From JABDGM01 sp963738665 (GTDB lineage Bacteria; Planctomycetota; Planctomycetia; Pirellulales; Lacipirellulaceae): 64,000 bases of DNA. The notes under the pieces were generated by a model. The model made no database searches, was not told the DNA's origin, and worked only from the letters and a program-made list of their open reading frames with translations. The stretch is taken from positions 544,521-608,520 of the forward strand of contig CAVTXL010000016.1 in assembly GCA_963738665.1 (NCBI GenBank). The letters are read 5' to 3'. Numbering within the stretch: the stretch's first letter is position 1; the number at the start of each line of letters is the position of its first letter. The translations under genes were made by a program, and so were the position numbers. Shown here piece by piece: positions 26,956 through 39,688 of this stretch.

Positions 26956-27567
26956 CTACAGTTCCTCTACTGCACAACTCCCCCGCCGCCCTGCGGTTCC
27001 GCCGCGCTCGTACCCTTTTGACCGGCATTGCTCGCCGCGGTAGGCGTTTTGCTTGCGCGCAGGGGCACAAGTTGGCGCCGCGCCATAAGCGCCTTGATAC
27101 GCGTCGCCTTGAAACCCGTAGGGGTCATTCCCGTAGCCGCCGTAATAGGGTCCGTAGTACGGCGGCGCTGTCACCACTTGCGGCGGACCGTAAAGGTTGC
27201 CGAAATAGGGTGCGTAGCTGCCCCCGTACCGCATGCGATAGTAATCCAAGTGGTAAGGATAAGGTCGCTGAAACCAGCCGGCGTTGATTTGCTGGGGCGG
27301 TGGCCCCGAGTTTTGTAGTGGCCCAGAATTTTGCATTGACCGCGGGTCGCCCCGGCGGCCGCGGATCGGCGACTGCGGATACGCGTGACGCTGGTACACG
27401 GGCTCACCGCGAGTTGCCGAGTACGGGTCGCCGTCCGGTTCCGCTGACGTGGCACAGGCGGCGCACGTCACTGCCAGCACGAGGGCCGCCAATCCCAGCG
27501 ACTGCGATGCAAAAGCGTTCTTTCCAAATGACAAGGTGCCCACACTCGTTTCCCTATTTTCGACCAA
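26956..27567 (-). CDS. Secreted Pro/Tyr/Gly-rich protein
   Basis: 203 residues. A signal peptide (SLGLAALVLAVTCAACATSAE) is followed by a low-complexity tail with many Tyr, Pro and Gly (YYRMRYGGSYAPYFGNLYGP, YYGPYYGGYGNDPYG). It resembles its neighbour at 26468 in composition but not in sequence. The last ~35 residues (from about APARKQNAYRG) look unlike the rest and may come from a late frameshift. The function is unknown. Confidence 0.58.
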   Translation of the reverse strand: MVENRETSVGTLSFGKNAFASQSLGLAALVLAVTCAACATSAEPDGDPYSATRGEPVYQRHAYPQSPIRGRRGDPRSMQNSGPLQNSGPPPQQINAGWFQRPYPYHLDYYRMRYGGSYAPYFGNLYGPPQVVTAPPYYGPYYGGYGNDPYGFQGDAYQGAYGAAPTCAPARKQNAYRGEQCRSKGYERGGTAGRRGSCAVEEL

Positions 27568-27703
27568 TATTAGGGCCAGCTTTCATGCTAGGCAGGCCGC
27601 TGGCGGAACGTCAACAAAAATAGGGCGGCGGGGCGAATTGGGGCAGGCACGGCACACCGCATATCGGACAAAACTGCTATCGTTGGAAGCGCGGATTGAG
27701 CAC

Positions 27704-30104
27704 TCAATCGGCCGCCGCCGTCAATTGCACCGCGCCGCTGGCGAGGCCGCCGGTTTGGGCGACGACTTCGATCGGCCCCTCGCTGGCAGTAGCGCGGATG
27801 TAGGCCACGGCACGGCCCTGGAACGCCTGCCGCTCGGTGGCTTGAAATGGTTCGTGGCTGACGATCGAACCGCTGTCGACGGCCGCGACGCGGCCGGGGC
27901 CGTTAATTGAAAAGTGCAACTCATTGTTGGCCGTTGGAACCGGTATACCGTTGTCGTCGACGATTTGCGCTTCGATGGCGGCCACGTCGTCCCATGTCGG
28001 CGCGAGACGATGGCGGCTAGACTTGAGGACAATCGACCGGGCAGCACGGCCGTGCGGAGCGTGTCGCGGGCGACTTCCTTCGCCGCGTTGCGGCCGATCG
28101 CCACCAGCGTTCCCGGTTCGTAGCGGACTTGCCAATTTCGCGGCCGGGCGTCGCTGGGCAGCGGCTTCGCGCCGAGCGACGTGCCGTTGAGCTCGAGTTC
28201 GACCTCTTCGCAGTTGCTGTACACCTCGACGTTTACGTCGCCCGTGTCGCCTTCGCGGGGCGTCCAATCGGGAAAAAGCACTTGCCGGCGACGCCATTCG
28301 ATCACTTCGTAGCCGGGGTCGGAGGGCGTTTGTTCGGTGGCGGCGATACGGCGGTACGCGCGGACCATCGGTTCGTCGCGCCACCAGCTTTGCCGTTCAG
28401 CCCCGCGCGGCTGAGATTGCACCCGTACGGTCCAAAAGGCCGCCATTGAAAGTCGTTACCGGCCAGTTGCCCGATTCACCCAGGTAGTCAATGCCGCACC
28501 ACAGAAACTGCCCCGAGTGCTCCGGATTGTCGCGGCAGGCGAGCCAGATCGACCGGTCGTGGGCCTGCTCGGTGCCGATGATCTTGCGCTCGGGATTGAC
28601 CCGCCATGCGGCGAGCAGCTCCTGGTCGCGATAATTCGTGCCAATGATGTCGAGCATGTCGGCCAGGCCGTTGGTGTAATCGTGGCTTTGGTTTGGGCGG
28701 AACAGGGCCTGGGTGACCGGCCGCGTCGGGTCGGTCTCGTGGCAGACGTCCACCAGGCCCCGCAAGATCCGCTTAGCCGGCTCTTCGCGCGGCGTGTCGT
28801 GAATTTCGTTGCCGACGCTGTAGAGAATGATCGACGGGTGATTGCGATCGCGGAGGATCGTGTCTCGGGCGTCGCGGTGCGACCATTCGTCAAAGTACAG
28901 ATGATAATCTTGCGGCCGCTTGCCCACTGTCCAGCAGTCGAAAAGTTCGTCCATCACCAAAAAGCCCATCTGGTCGCACAGGTCGAGAAACTCGGGCGCG
29001 GGCGGGTTGTGGGCCGTGCGAATTGCGTTGACGCCCAGTTCGCGCAGTTTTTGTAGCCGATACGCGCCACACCGCGAGCGGCACGGCCGCGCCAAACGCG
29101 CCCCCGTCGGCGTGCAGGCAGACGCCTTTGATCTTGATGTTGCGGCCGTTCAGCCAGAAACCGGTTTCGGGTTTGAACACGGCCGAGCGAATGCCGAACG
29201 GAGTTATCACTTCATCGGCCGTGCGACCGTCGGCGACGATGCTGGTGGCGGCCGAATAGAGATGCGGGGTGTCGAGATCCCACAGCTTCGGCGACGAAAC
29301 TTGGATCGAAGTTTGAAAACCACTTCCCCGCGCCGTTATTACGCTGCTCAGGTTCTGGGGCGATCCAACCTCGCGGCCGGTGTCGTCGATAATATGCGTC
29401 CGGAGGGAAACGTTCGCCGCCGAATCGGGCCAGCGGTTGTCAACCGTAATGACGATAGTCGCCGAATCTGGGCCGACCCGCGGCGTTGCGACCAAGACGT
29501 CGCTCGGATCGATATGATGCGGGTCGACGACGATGAGTCGCACGCGGCGATAGATGCCCGAGCCGGTGTACCACCGCGAGGCGATTTGGGCCGAGGTATC
29601 GGTCCGCACGGCGAGGACGTTTGTTTCGCCGTCGCCGCGGCGGAGATGATCGGTCAGGTCGTAGCGAAAGCTGACGTATCCGTTGGGCCGCGTGCCGAGC
29701 GAACGGCCGTTGATCCAGACCTCGCTATTTGCCATCACGCCGTCAAATTCGACGAAAACTTGCTGCTTGGCCTTGGTTGCCGGCAGCTCCAACGACTTGC
29801 GATACCAGGCGACGCCGGTCGGCAGGAAGGCCCCGTCGCCCCGGGCAGGGTTATCTTCGTCAAAGGGTCCCGTGATCGCCCAATCATGGGGCACATCGAT
29901 CTGCTGCCACGCGCGATCGTCGAACGATGGTTCCTCTGCGCCTGCGGTGTCGCCTCGATGAAATCGCCACCCCTCATCGAGGGCTCGCACCGTTCGCTCC
30001 GCTCGAGCTGCCGGCAAGCCAACTGCCGTCGCGACCAGTGCGGCCGTCAGCGACAACACCGAGAGGACGGAATGGTTTCGGCTTGTTTGCACGAACCTCT
30101 CCAC
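27704..30104 (-). CDS. Glycoside hydrolase family 2 protein (beta-galactosidase-like), three frameshifts
   Basis: An exported glycosidase of ~800 residues. It has a signal peptide (VLSLTAALVATAVGLPAARA), a GH2 sugar-binding domain (WRFHRGDTAGAEEPSFDDRA, VPHDWAITGPF), an immunoglobulin-like domain, a TIM barrel and C-terminal beta-domains (DUF4982-like). The barrel shows RTAHNPPAPEFLDLCDQMGF, the acid/base Glu in SVGNEIHDTP and the likely nucleophile in IIGTEQAHD. Three frame changes, near 29067, 28410 and 28050, separate consecutive conserved blocks with little or no loss. This points to indel errors rather than decay. The family hydrolyses beta-linked galactosides, glucuronides or mannosides; which one cannot be told here. 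Confidence 0.85.
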
Positions 30105-30258
30105 GAGAGGAAATGGGGCCGCGGCGGCCCTTATGCTAGGCGGCGCGAGTGCTCCGCGTCAAGAAACTACGGCCGCCTTAGTAGAAAGCACGAATCTTAG
30201 CTGGTAGCATGAATTGCAGCTCGCCAAGACGCTTTTGTAACTCACCACTAGGACGATC

Positions 30259-31743
30259 ATGTGCACATTTTCGCCACGGCCGACCGGCACCTTGTCCGCC
30301 ACCTCGCGGCCGCTGCGGTTATGCCTTGCCGTTGCTTTGTTTTCGGCCGGGGCACTGGCTGTGTGCACCGCTGGCTGCAACAGTGCCACTCATGCGCAGG
30401 CGGGGCGACAGGTGGACGAAGCGGCAGCCGAGTCGCCGGGTTTGATCGTCAAGCTGGCAGGCGTCAAATTGCAAACGGCAAACATTCATTTCGCTCCCTG
30501 CGAGGTGCGGGAAATGATCGAGCGCCGCACTGTGCCCGGGCGGGTTAACTACGACGAAGCGAAGCACTTGGAGATCAAATCACCCGCGGCGGGCGTCGTG
30601 AAAAAAGTGCTCGTCGCCCATCGGCAGCGCGTGCAACAAGGCGATTGCCTGGCGATCCTATCGAGTCGCGAGATCGGCCTCGCCCGCGACGAGTTGGCCC
30701 AGGCCACGGCCGAGTTGGAAATCGCCCGCCGCGAGGCGGACTGGGCCGCGCAGATTGAAAAGAACCTGACGGAGTTGCTGGCCGCGTTCGACCAGCGCCC
30801 CGAGCCGGCCGACGTGGCACAGAAATTTGCCGACAAAGTTCTCGACGAATACCGCGACACGGTACTGGCCGCGTATTCAAAGCTCGTACTCGCCGATGCC
30901 GTGCTAAACCAAATCGGCTCGTTAGAAAACGGCGCGATCAGCGGCCGCACCGTGCAAGAACGCAAGAGCAATCGCGAGATTGCTGCGGCCGCGTTCAAAA
31001 CCGCCTGCGAGCAATCGAAGTTCGCCGCCTCGCAGGCCAGCAGCAAGTGCCGAGCGGCCGTGCAGCACGCTCAGCGGATGGTCGCTATTTCTTGCCAGCA
31101 ATTAGAGGCGCTCGGGGGTTCTTGTTCCGAGCTGCCCAGCGCGGACGTCGCAGCGCTGAGCGATTTGTGCGTCAGACCGCCGTTCGACGGCGTGGTGCAG
31201 AATCGGCGGATCGTGGACGCGGCTCAAGTTGCGACCGGGCAGCCGCTGTTTGTGCTGGCGGACACGCGGACGCTGTGGATTTCCGCCGAGGTGCACGAGC
31301 GCGACTGGAACGCGCTGCAATTTGCGGCCGAGCACGATCTGGAAGTGCAAGCGCCCGGCCTGCCGCGGGATAAGGCGACCGCGCGAGTCAAATTCACCGA
31401 GGGGGCGATTTCGCCTGAATCGGGCAGCGTAACGCTGGTGGGCGAGCTCGATAATTCGGAGGATTTGTTCCGCCCTGGCATGTTCGCCTGGGTTTCAGCC
31501 GCTGTTGCCCCGCCGCGCAGCGCACTGGCCGTGCCGCCCGGCGCGATCATGCGGCACGAACAGGCAGTCTTCGTGTTCGTTGCCGAGGGGCCCGATACAT
31601 TTCGCCGGGCCGACGTCACGACCGGGCTGGAATCGCCGGAGTGGGTGGAAGTCACCAGCGGCCTAGCGGCGGGCCAGCAGGTCGTCGATCAAGGCGCCTT
31701 TTTTCTGAAATCGGAACTACTGTTGGAACGCGAAACGGAGTGA
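30259..31743 (+). CDS. RND efflux periplasmic adaptor (CusB/CzcB-like)
   Basis: 494 residues. The N-terminal export signal ends in a possible lipobox (CTAGC). A barrel-sandwich half (VPGRVNYDEAKHLEIKSPAA, GVVKKVLVAHRQRVQQGDCL) is followed by a long coiled-coil hairpin (about residues 135-280), the second half-motif (PPFDGVVQNRRIVDAAQVA) and beta-barrel and membrane-proximal domains (LWISAEVHERDW, RPGMFAWVSAAV). Adaptors of this type link the RND pump to an outer-membrane channel. The CusA-type pump lies 80 nt downstream. No CusC/TolC gene is in the window. There is no obvious N-terminal Met/His metal-binding cluster. Confidence 0.88.
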   Translation: MCTFSPRPTGTLSATSRPLRLCLAVALFSAGALAVCTAGCNSATHAQAGRQVDEAAAESPGLIVKLAGVKLQTANIHFAPCEVREMIERRTVPGRVNYDEAKHLEIKSPAAGVVKKVLVAHRQRVQQGDCLAILSSREIGLARDELAQATAELEIARREADWAAQIEKNLTELLAAFDQRPEPADVAQKFADKVLDEYRDTVLAAYSKLVLADAVLNQIGSLENGAISGRTVQERKSNREIAAAAFKTACEQSKFAASQASSKCRAAVQHAQRMVAISCQQLEALGGSCSELPSADVAALSDLCVRPPFDGVVQNRRIVDAAQVATGQPLFVLADTRTLWISAEVHERDWNALQFAAEHDLEVQAPGLPRDKATARVKFTEGAISPESGSVTLVGELDNSEDLFRPGMFAWVSAAVAPPRSALAVPPGAIMRHEQAVFVFVAEGPDTFRRADVTTGLESPEWVEVTSGLAAGQQVVDQGAFFLKSELLLERETE

Positions 31744-31823
31744 GCGGCCCGAACCGTTGCTGCGAAACGTTCCCCTAATCATTTACCCGAACGCCACCCT
31801 ACCCTGCCTTTTCTCATCGTGCC

Positions 31824-34917
<3,094 letters not shown>

Positions 34918-34930
34918 AAGAGAGCTTGTG

Positions 34931-34999
34931 CCCGCACTCCCTCTGGGACAGGGCCGGCAATAGCTCTCCTTCTCCCACTGGAAGAGTGGATTGGGAGAA
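34931..34999. repeat. Short intergenic CCCT/CTCC repeat after the RND pump gene
   Basis: CCCGCACTCCCTCTGGGACA, TCTCCTTCTCCCACTGGAAG and GATTGGGAGAAG are degenerate copies of the CCCTCTCCC...GGGAGAGGG element seen at 9056, 13026 and 47033. Confidence 0.45.
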
Positions 35000-35097
35000 G
35001 CCCCGCGATTGTGGACCCATGCGGATCCTCGCCGCGTGAAATCCCACTTGATGTTTGCCGCCTTGACGCTGGACCGGGTACGCTCGAACCTTACGGC

Positions 35098-35802
35098 ATG
35101 CATATTTGCCTGCTCGACATTGATGGCACGCTCGTGCTTACCGGCGGCGCCGGCCAAACCGCATTTGCCCAGACGCTGGCGGCCGATTTTGGCGTTGGCG
35201 AGACGAGTCGCGACGTCGTCTTCGCCGGCCGAAGCGATCGGGCCATCGCGATGGACTTGTTTCGCATTCACGGCATTGCCGCGACGGGCGAAAACTGGCG
35301 CCGGTTCTGCGTCGGCTACGTCCGGCGGTTGGAAAACGCGCTGCGGACCCACAACGGACACGTCTTGCCGGGGGTGAATGAATTGCTCGCCGCGCTGTCG
35401 GCCCGCGGCGACGTGGCGATCGGTCTGTTGACCGGAAACGTGCATGAGGGGGCTCAGAGGAAGCTGTCGTACTACGGTCTGTGGAGGCACTTTCCCTTCG
35501 GCGGCTTCGGCGACGATCATGAGGACCGCAACGACATTGCCGCCGCCGCGTTGGCGGCCGCTCATAAATATCTGCGCGAAAACGGCCGCGCCCCTGTTCC
35601 CCCGGTGCAGGGAGCGGAGCAAAAGGTGCTGGTAATCGGCGACACGCTCAACGACGTCCGCTGCGGCCAATCGATCGGCGCCCACTGCGTCGCGGTCGCC
35701 ACGGGGCACTCGACCTCCGACGTGTTGCGCACGGTCGACCCGGAGGTGGTCGTCGAATCGCTGGAAGACGTGGCGCCAATTCTGGCGCTACTTGATTCTT
35801 AG
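35098..35802 (+). CDS. HAD-superfamily phosphatase (phosphoglycolate-phosphatase-like)
   Basis: 234 residues from ATG at 35098. The upstream in-frame extension to 35011 is non-conserved. HAD motif I is LLDIDGTLVLTGG (nucleophile Asp and Asp+2), motif II lies in GLLTGNVHEGA, and motif IV reads VIGDTLNDVRCG. The helical cap between motifs I and II is of the C1 type. These enzymes dephosphorylate small phosphorylated metabolites such as phosphoglycolate. It lies 15 nt upstream of the MOSC gene in the same direction. Confidence 0.87.
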   Translation: MHICLLDIDGTLVLTGGAGQTAFAQTLAADFGVGETSRDVVFAGRSDRAIAMDLFRIHGIAATGENWRRFCVGYVRRLENALRTHNGHVLPGVNELLAALSARGDVAIGLLTGNVHEGAQRKLSYYGLWRHFPFGGFGDDHEDRNDIAAAALAAAHKYLRENGRAPVPPVQGAEQKVLVIGDTLNDVRCGQSIGAHCVAVATGHSTSDVLRTVDPEVVVESLEDVAPILALLDS

Positions 35803-35817
35803 AAGACCGGCAATCAC

Positions 35818-36591
35818 ATGTCCGCATCCTTACATCGCATCACACTGTACCCGATCAAATCACTCGACGGCGTCGACGCGCAGGAAATCGACGTGCTTTC
35901 GGGCGGTGCTGACGAACGACCGCCGCTTTGCCTTGTTCGATAAGGACGGCCGCGTCATTAACGGCAAACGCACGCCGGCCGTGCACTCGATCCGCGCCGA
36001 GTTCGACTTGCCAAAGCAGATGGTCGCGCTGCGCGGCGCCGCGTCGGGCGAGACGACCGAATTCTCACTCGTCGACGACCAAGCAAAAATCGCAATATGG
36101 TTAAGCGATTTTCTGGGACAATCGTGTACCTTCGCTGAGAACGCGGCCGGCGGATTTCCCGACGATGCCAATTCCCCAGGCCCCACGTTGATCAGTACCG
36201 CGACTCTGGAAACCGTGGCCGGCTGGTTCGCGGGGCTCACGCTCGACGAAGCCCGCCGACGTTTCCGCGCCAATCTCGAAATCGGCGGCGTCGAGCCGTT
36301 CTGGGAAGATTGCTTGGCCGGACCTCCGGGCACGACCATCCCGTTTCAAATTGGCGACGTGCACCTGGAGGGCGTCAACCCGTGCCAGCGCTGCGTGGTC
36401 CCGACGCGAGCGAGTGGCTCGGCGCAGCGACGCCGCTGTTTCAAAAGACGTTTGCGATGCGGCGACAAGCGACGCTGCCGGCGTGGGCGAATCGGAAGCG
36501 GTTTGATCACTTCTATCGCCTGGCCGTCAATACACGGTCGGCGGTCGGCGGCATTGGGCATTTGAGCGTGGGAGACCTGCTCGTCCGCTGA
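35818..36591 (+). CDS. MOSC-domain protein (two frameshifts)
   Basis: About 258 residues. An N-terminal MOSC beta-barrel (LHRITLYPIKSLDGVDAQEI) is followed by RRFALFDKDGRVINGKRTP and a MOSC core with the conserved Cys motif VNPCQRCVVPTR, then LFQKTFAMRRQATLPAWAN. MOSC proteins carry sulfur or molybdenum-cofactor-linked reductions, as in YiiM/YcbX and mARC. Frame changes near 35907 and 36405 split it; all expected blocks are present in order. It lies immediately after the HAD gene, so the two are probably co-transcribed. Confidence 0.82.
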
Positions 36592-36803
36592 GGCTTTTGG
36601 GCCTTCATTTACGGCCGCCCGGCTTTAACGCTAGAATCGCGCCAGCCGCGCCATCCGATTGCCTGTCGTACGGCCGTGCGAAATAGCTAACCTCGCCGGT
36701 GCGCGGAGCTTCACGTATCTTTGTGTGCGGAACAATTTTGCAATTTCTTGCCGGGTGCCCGACGGCGCCTGCGTTGCTCTATTCCATCAGCGGGATTTAA
36801 AAG

Positions 36804-38288
36804 ATGCACTACGACCTGCTTGTCGTCGGCAGCGGGCCGGCCGGCCAAAAGGCTGCGATTGCTGCCGCAAAACAGAATTGGCGCGTCGCCGTGGTGGAAC
36901 GCAAACGCGAGCTGTTGGGCGGAGTATCGCTTCATAGCGGCACGATTCCGTCCAAGACCATTCGCGAAGCAATCGTGCACCTGACCGGCTACCGCCATCG
37001 TGGCGTGTACCATGACAGCTATCGCCGCAAACGCGATATTACGATGAACGACCTGCGGCAGATGATGGTCGAGGTGGCCCGCAACGAATGGCAGGTGATC
37101 CAGGACCAGTTCGCCCGCAATCGGGTCACGGTAGTTTGTGGCGAGGCGGCCTTCATCGATTCCCACCGCATGGAGATTCACAGCACCGGGGAAACGATTG
37201 TCATTGCGGCCGACCACATTCTGCTTGCCCCGGGCACGCCGCCGTCGCGCCCCGGCCACATCCCGCTCAACGGGCATACGATCTTCGATTCCGACGAGGT
37301 GCTGAACCTCGATCACGTGCCGCGCTCGATGATCGTCGTCGGGGGCGGGGTGATCGGCCTGGAGTATGCGATCATGTTCGCGACGCTGGGCGTGCAGGTT
37401 ACGTTGATCGACGGCCGCGAGCAGTTGCTCGAGTTTTGCGATCGCGAAATCATCGAATCGCTGATGCACGAGGCGCGGACGCAGGGGATGATCTTTCGCC
37501 TGGGGGAAAGCGTGATCAACATTCATGAGCCGCGCCCGGGCCTGGTCGCCGTCGAGCTGGAAAGCGGAAAACGAGTCCTCGGCGAAACGGTCCTCTTTAG
37601 CGTGGGCCGCTTTGGCGATACGGGACCACTGCGGCTGGGGCAGGCCGGTCTGTCGGCCGACAACCGCGGACGGCTGGCGCGGAATGAACATTTTCAAACC
37701 GCCGTGCCGCACATTTACGCCGTCGGAGACGTCGTCGGCTTTCCAGCCCTGGCCAGCACGGCCATGGAACAAGGCCGGCAAGCCGTCTGTCACATGCTGG
37801 GGCACCGCTTCGAGCCGTGTCCCTACATTCCCTACGGTTTATTCACGATTCCGGAGATCTCGATGGTCGGGCAGAACGAGCAGCAGCTCACGGCCGCCCA
37901 CGTGCCGTACGAGATCGGCCTCGTGCGCTTTGGCGAAATTGCCCGCGGCCAGATCGCCGGCGATCCGAATGGCATGCTCAAGCTCCTCTTTCATCGCGAG
38001 ACAAAGAAGCTGCTGGGCGTCCATGTGATCGGCGAATCGGCGACCGAGATTGTCCACATCGGCCAGGCGGTGATGGCGCTGGGAGGCACGATCGACTACT
38101 TCCGCGACACCGTCTTCAACTACCCCACGATGGCCGAGTGCTACAAAGTGGCCGCGCTCGACGGGCTCAACAAGCTCTCGCTGTGGGCCGAGTGCGAGGC
38201 CTCGTTGGGAGGCCGTGAATCAGTCGACGACGCGAGCGACGCTGGCATAGAAACGAACGGGCTCGCGCCGCTGGCCGTTGGCGCATAG
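36804..38288 (+). CDS. sthA: Soluble pyridine nucleotide transhydrogenase (SthA-like flavoprotein)
   Basis: 494 residues with an FAD Rossmann fold (LLVVGSGPAGQKAAIAAAK) and an NAD(P) fold (MIVVGGGVIGLEYAIMFATL), plus a C-terminal dimer domain (YGLFTIPEISMVG). The site that holds the redox disulfide in lipoamide dehydrogenase reads GGVSLHSGTIPSK, with both cysteines replaced. This fits SthA, which moves hydride between NADPH and NAD without a disulfide; E. coli SthA keeps one of them. The last ~30 residues are non-conserved. It balances NADPH and NADH in the cytoplasm. Confidence 0.9.
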   Translation: MHYDLLVVGSGPAGQKAAIAAAKQNWRVAVVERKRELLGGVSLHSGTIPSKTIREAIVHLTGYRHRGVYHDSYRRKRDITMNDLRQMMVEVARNEWQVIQDQFARNRVTVVCGEAAFIDSHRMEIHSTGETIVIAADHILLAPGTPPSRPGHIPLNGHTIFDSDEVLNLDHVPRSMIVVGGGVIGLEYAIMFATLGVQVTLIDGREQLLEFCDREIIESLMHEARTQGMIFRLGESVINIHEPRPGLVAVELESGKRVLGETVLFSVGRFGDTGPLRLGQAGLSADNRGRLARNEHFQTAVPHIYAVGDVVGFPALASTAMEQGRQAVCHMLGHRFEPCPYIPYGLFTIPEISMVGQNEQQLTAAHVPYEIGLVRFGEIARGQIAGDPNGMLKLLFHRETKKLLGVHVIGESATEIVHIGQAVMALGGTIDYFRDTVFNYPTMAECYKVAALDGLNKLSLWAECEASLGGRESVDDASDAGIETNGLAPLAVGA

Positions 38289-38320
38289 CAAACGGCAGCT
38301 CGTCGTTCGCATCGCCGCGC

Positions 38321-39658
38321 TTATAGCGACGTCGTCGTATCGAGGTTCCAGATCACTTCACGCGGCACGGTCGAATAGAGGCCGCGCGTAAACACCTGTT
38401 CGATCAGCTCGTCGGCTTGCTGGATCGGCGTCTTCGTGATGAGGACAATGTCCGAATCGTTAAGCCAAATGTCGTCGGCCGGAACGGGGCGGCGGCCATA
38501 AAGGGCCCCGCGAAGGTCGAGCATCGTCGCCATCAGCCGCCAATCGGGGCCGCGGCGGAAGACCACGACCTGCCGCAGATTCGCACCCACCCGCCAGCCG
38601 CCGGCGAGCGCGATCGCTTGCATGGCCGTCGTGGGGCCTTCGAGCTCGAAGCGGCCGGCCTGGCCGACTTCGCCGACCACGTACACGAACCGCTTCGCCC
38701 GCTGGCTGAGGACCAGCGTCGTGGCGACGCCGGGCACCGTCGCTTCGTAGCGGGCGTCGATTTCCTGCTTGGTTTCTTCCAGCGTCAGGCCCTGGACGAA
38801 GACGTTATTGACGCCGGGCAGTTGGATGTCGCCGGCGGGCGTGACCGTGACCGAGATTTGCCGGCCGCCAATCGTGCCGGCGCGGCTGTCAACCGTGTCC
38901 ATCAGGTCTTCCAGCCTGGTGTTGACCGAGATCGGCGTCACCGTAATCGAGGGCATCCGGTAATACTCTTTGTAACGCTGTTCGAGTTCGTCGCGCAGCG
39001 ATTGAACGGTCCGCCGCGTGGCGCGGACCTGTCCCAACAAGGGCAGCGTAATCGTGCCGTCGGGTTGAACGACCAGATCGCGAGTGATGTCGTCGCCACC
39101 GGCGGCTAGCGCTTCGCCTCCGCGGGGGGCGACGTTTGCGTCGGCGCCGGCCGTGAGCGATTCGACGCGGATGCGGTCGCCCACTTGCAGCTCGTAGGGA
39201 CGGGAGAGCTCTTCGCGAGTGCGGCGGAAATAGATCGCAATGACATCGCCTTCGCGGATACGATATTCGGGCACGTGCGGTGCGCGGGCGTGGCCGACAT
39301 ATTCACCCTGGGCGAAATCTTGCCATGGGATCATGCCGCGGGCGTCCCAGCCCACCTCGCCGCAACTGCCGCCAGCCGCGCTGTCGACTCCCCAGATGGG
39401 ATGGGGCGACGCCGGTCCAAGGGCCTGGCAGAGTTTGATGGTCGGATCAATGATAGGAACTGACACGGTGGCGGATAGCAATTGTGGTTTGCGATTTGAC
39501 TCCGGCGAGCTCAGTCGAGCCGCGGATTGCGGATCGGCCGGCGGACAGATGGAACGGCAATCGTTGAGCCATAGCGAGCCAAAGCCACACACGGCTGCGA
39601 ACGAGCAAACAATAGCTACAGCAAGCCGTTGCTTCAGGTGGGCTGTTGTGTTGGTCAT
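38321..39658 (-). CDS. Polysaccharide biosynthesis/export protein (Wza-like, SLBB domains)
   Basis: 445 residues. An N-terminal hydrophobic segment (LAVAIVCSFAAVCGFGSLW) is followed by a polysaccharide export domain (YRIREGDVIAIYF, VVQPDGTITLPLLGQVRATR, SLRDELEQRYKEY) and SLBB-type folds (VYVVGEVGQAGRFELEG, QAIALAGGWRVGANLRQVVV). It should form the outer-membrane/periplasmic export channel for an exopolysaccharide. It lies 30 nt after the TPR protein gene, with which it probably forms an operon. No glycosyltransferase is nearby. Confidence 0.9.
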   Translation of the reverse strand: MTNTTAHLKQRLAVAIVCSFAAVCGFGSLWLNDCRSICPPADPQSAARLSSPESNRKPQLLSATVSVPIIDPTIKLCQALGPASPHPIWGVDSAAGGSCGEVGWDARGMIPWQDFAQGEYVGHARAPHVPEYRIREGDVIAIYFRRTREELSRPYELQVGDRIRVESLTAGADANVAPRGGEALAAGGDDITRDLVVQPDGTITLPLLGQVRATRRTVQSLRDELEQRYKEYYRMPSITVTPISVNTRLEDLMDTVDSRAGTIGGRQISVTVTPAGDIQLPGVNNVFVQGLTLEETKQEIDARYEATVPGVATTLVLSQRAKRFVYVVGEVGQAGRFELEGPTTAMQAIALAGGWRVGANLRQVVVFRRGPDWRLMATMLDLRGALYGRRPVPADDIWLNDSDIVLITKTPIQQADELIEQVFTRGLYSTVPREVIWNLDTTTSL

Positions 39659-39688
39659 CGTAAACGCTTGTTCAAGTGCCAGCGGATT

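Noticed and set aside
28920..30200. 426-codon plus-strand frame opposite the GH2 gene
   Set aside because: The GH2 motifs lie on the minus strand; this frame has no family character.
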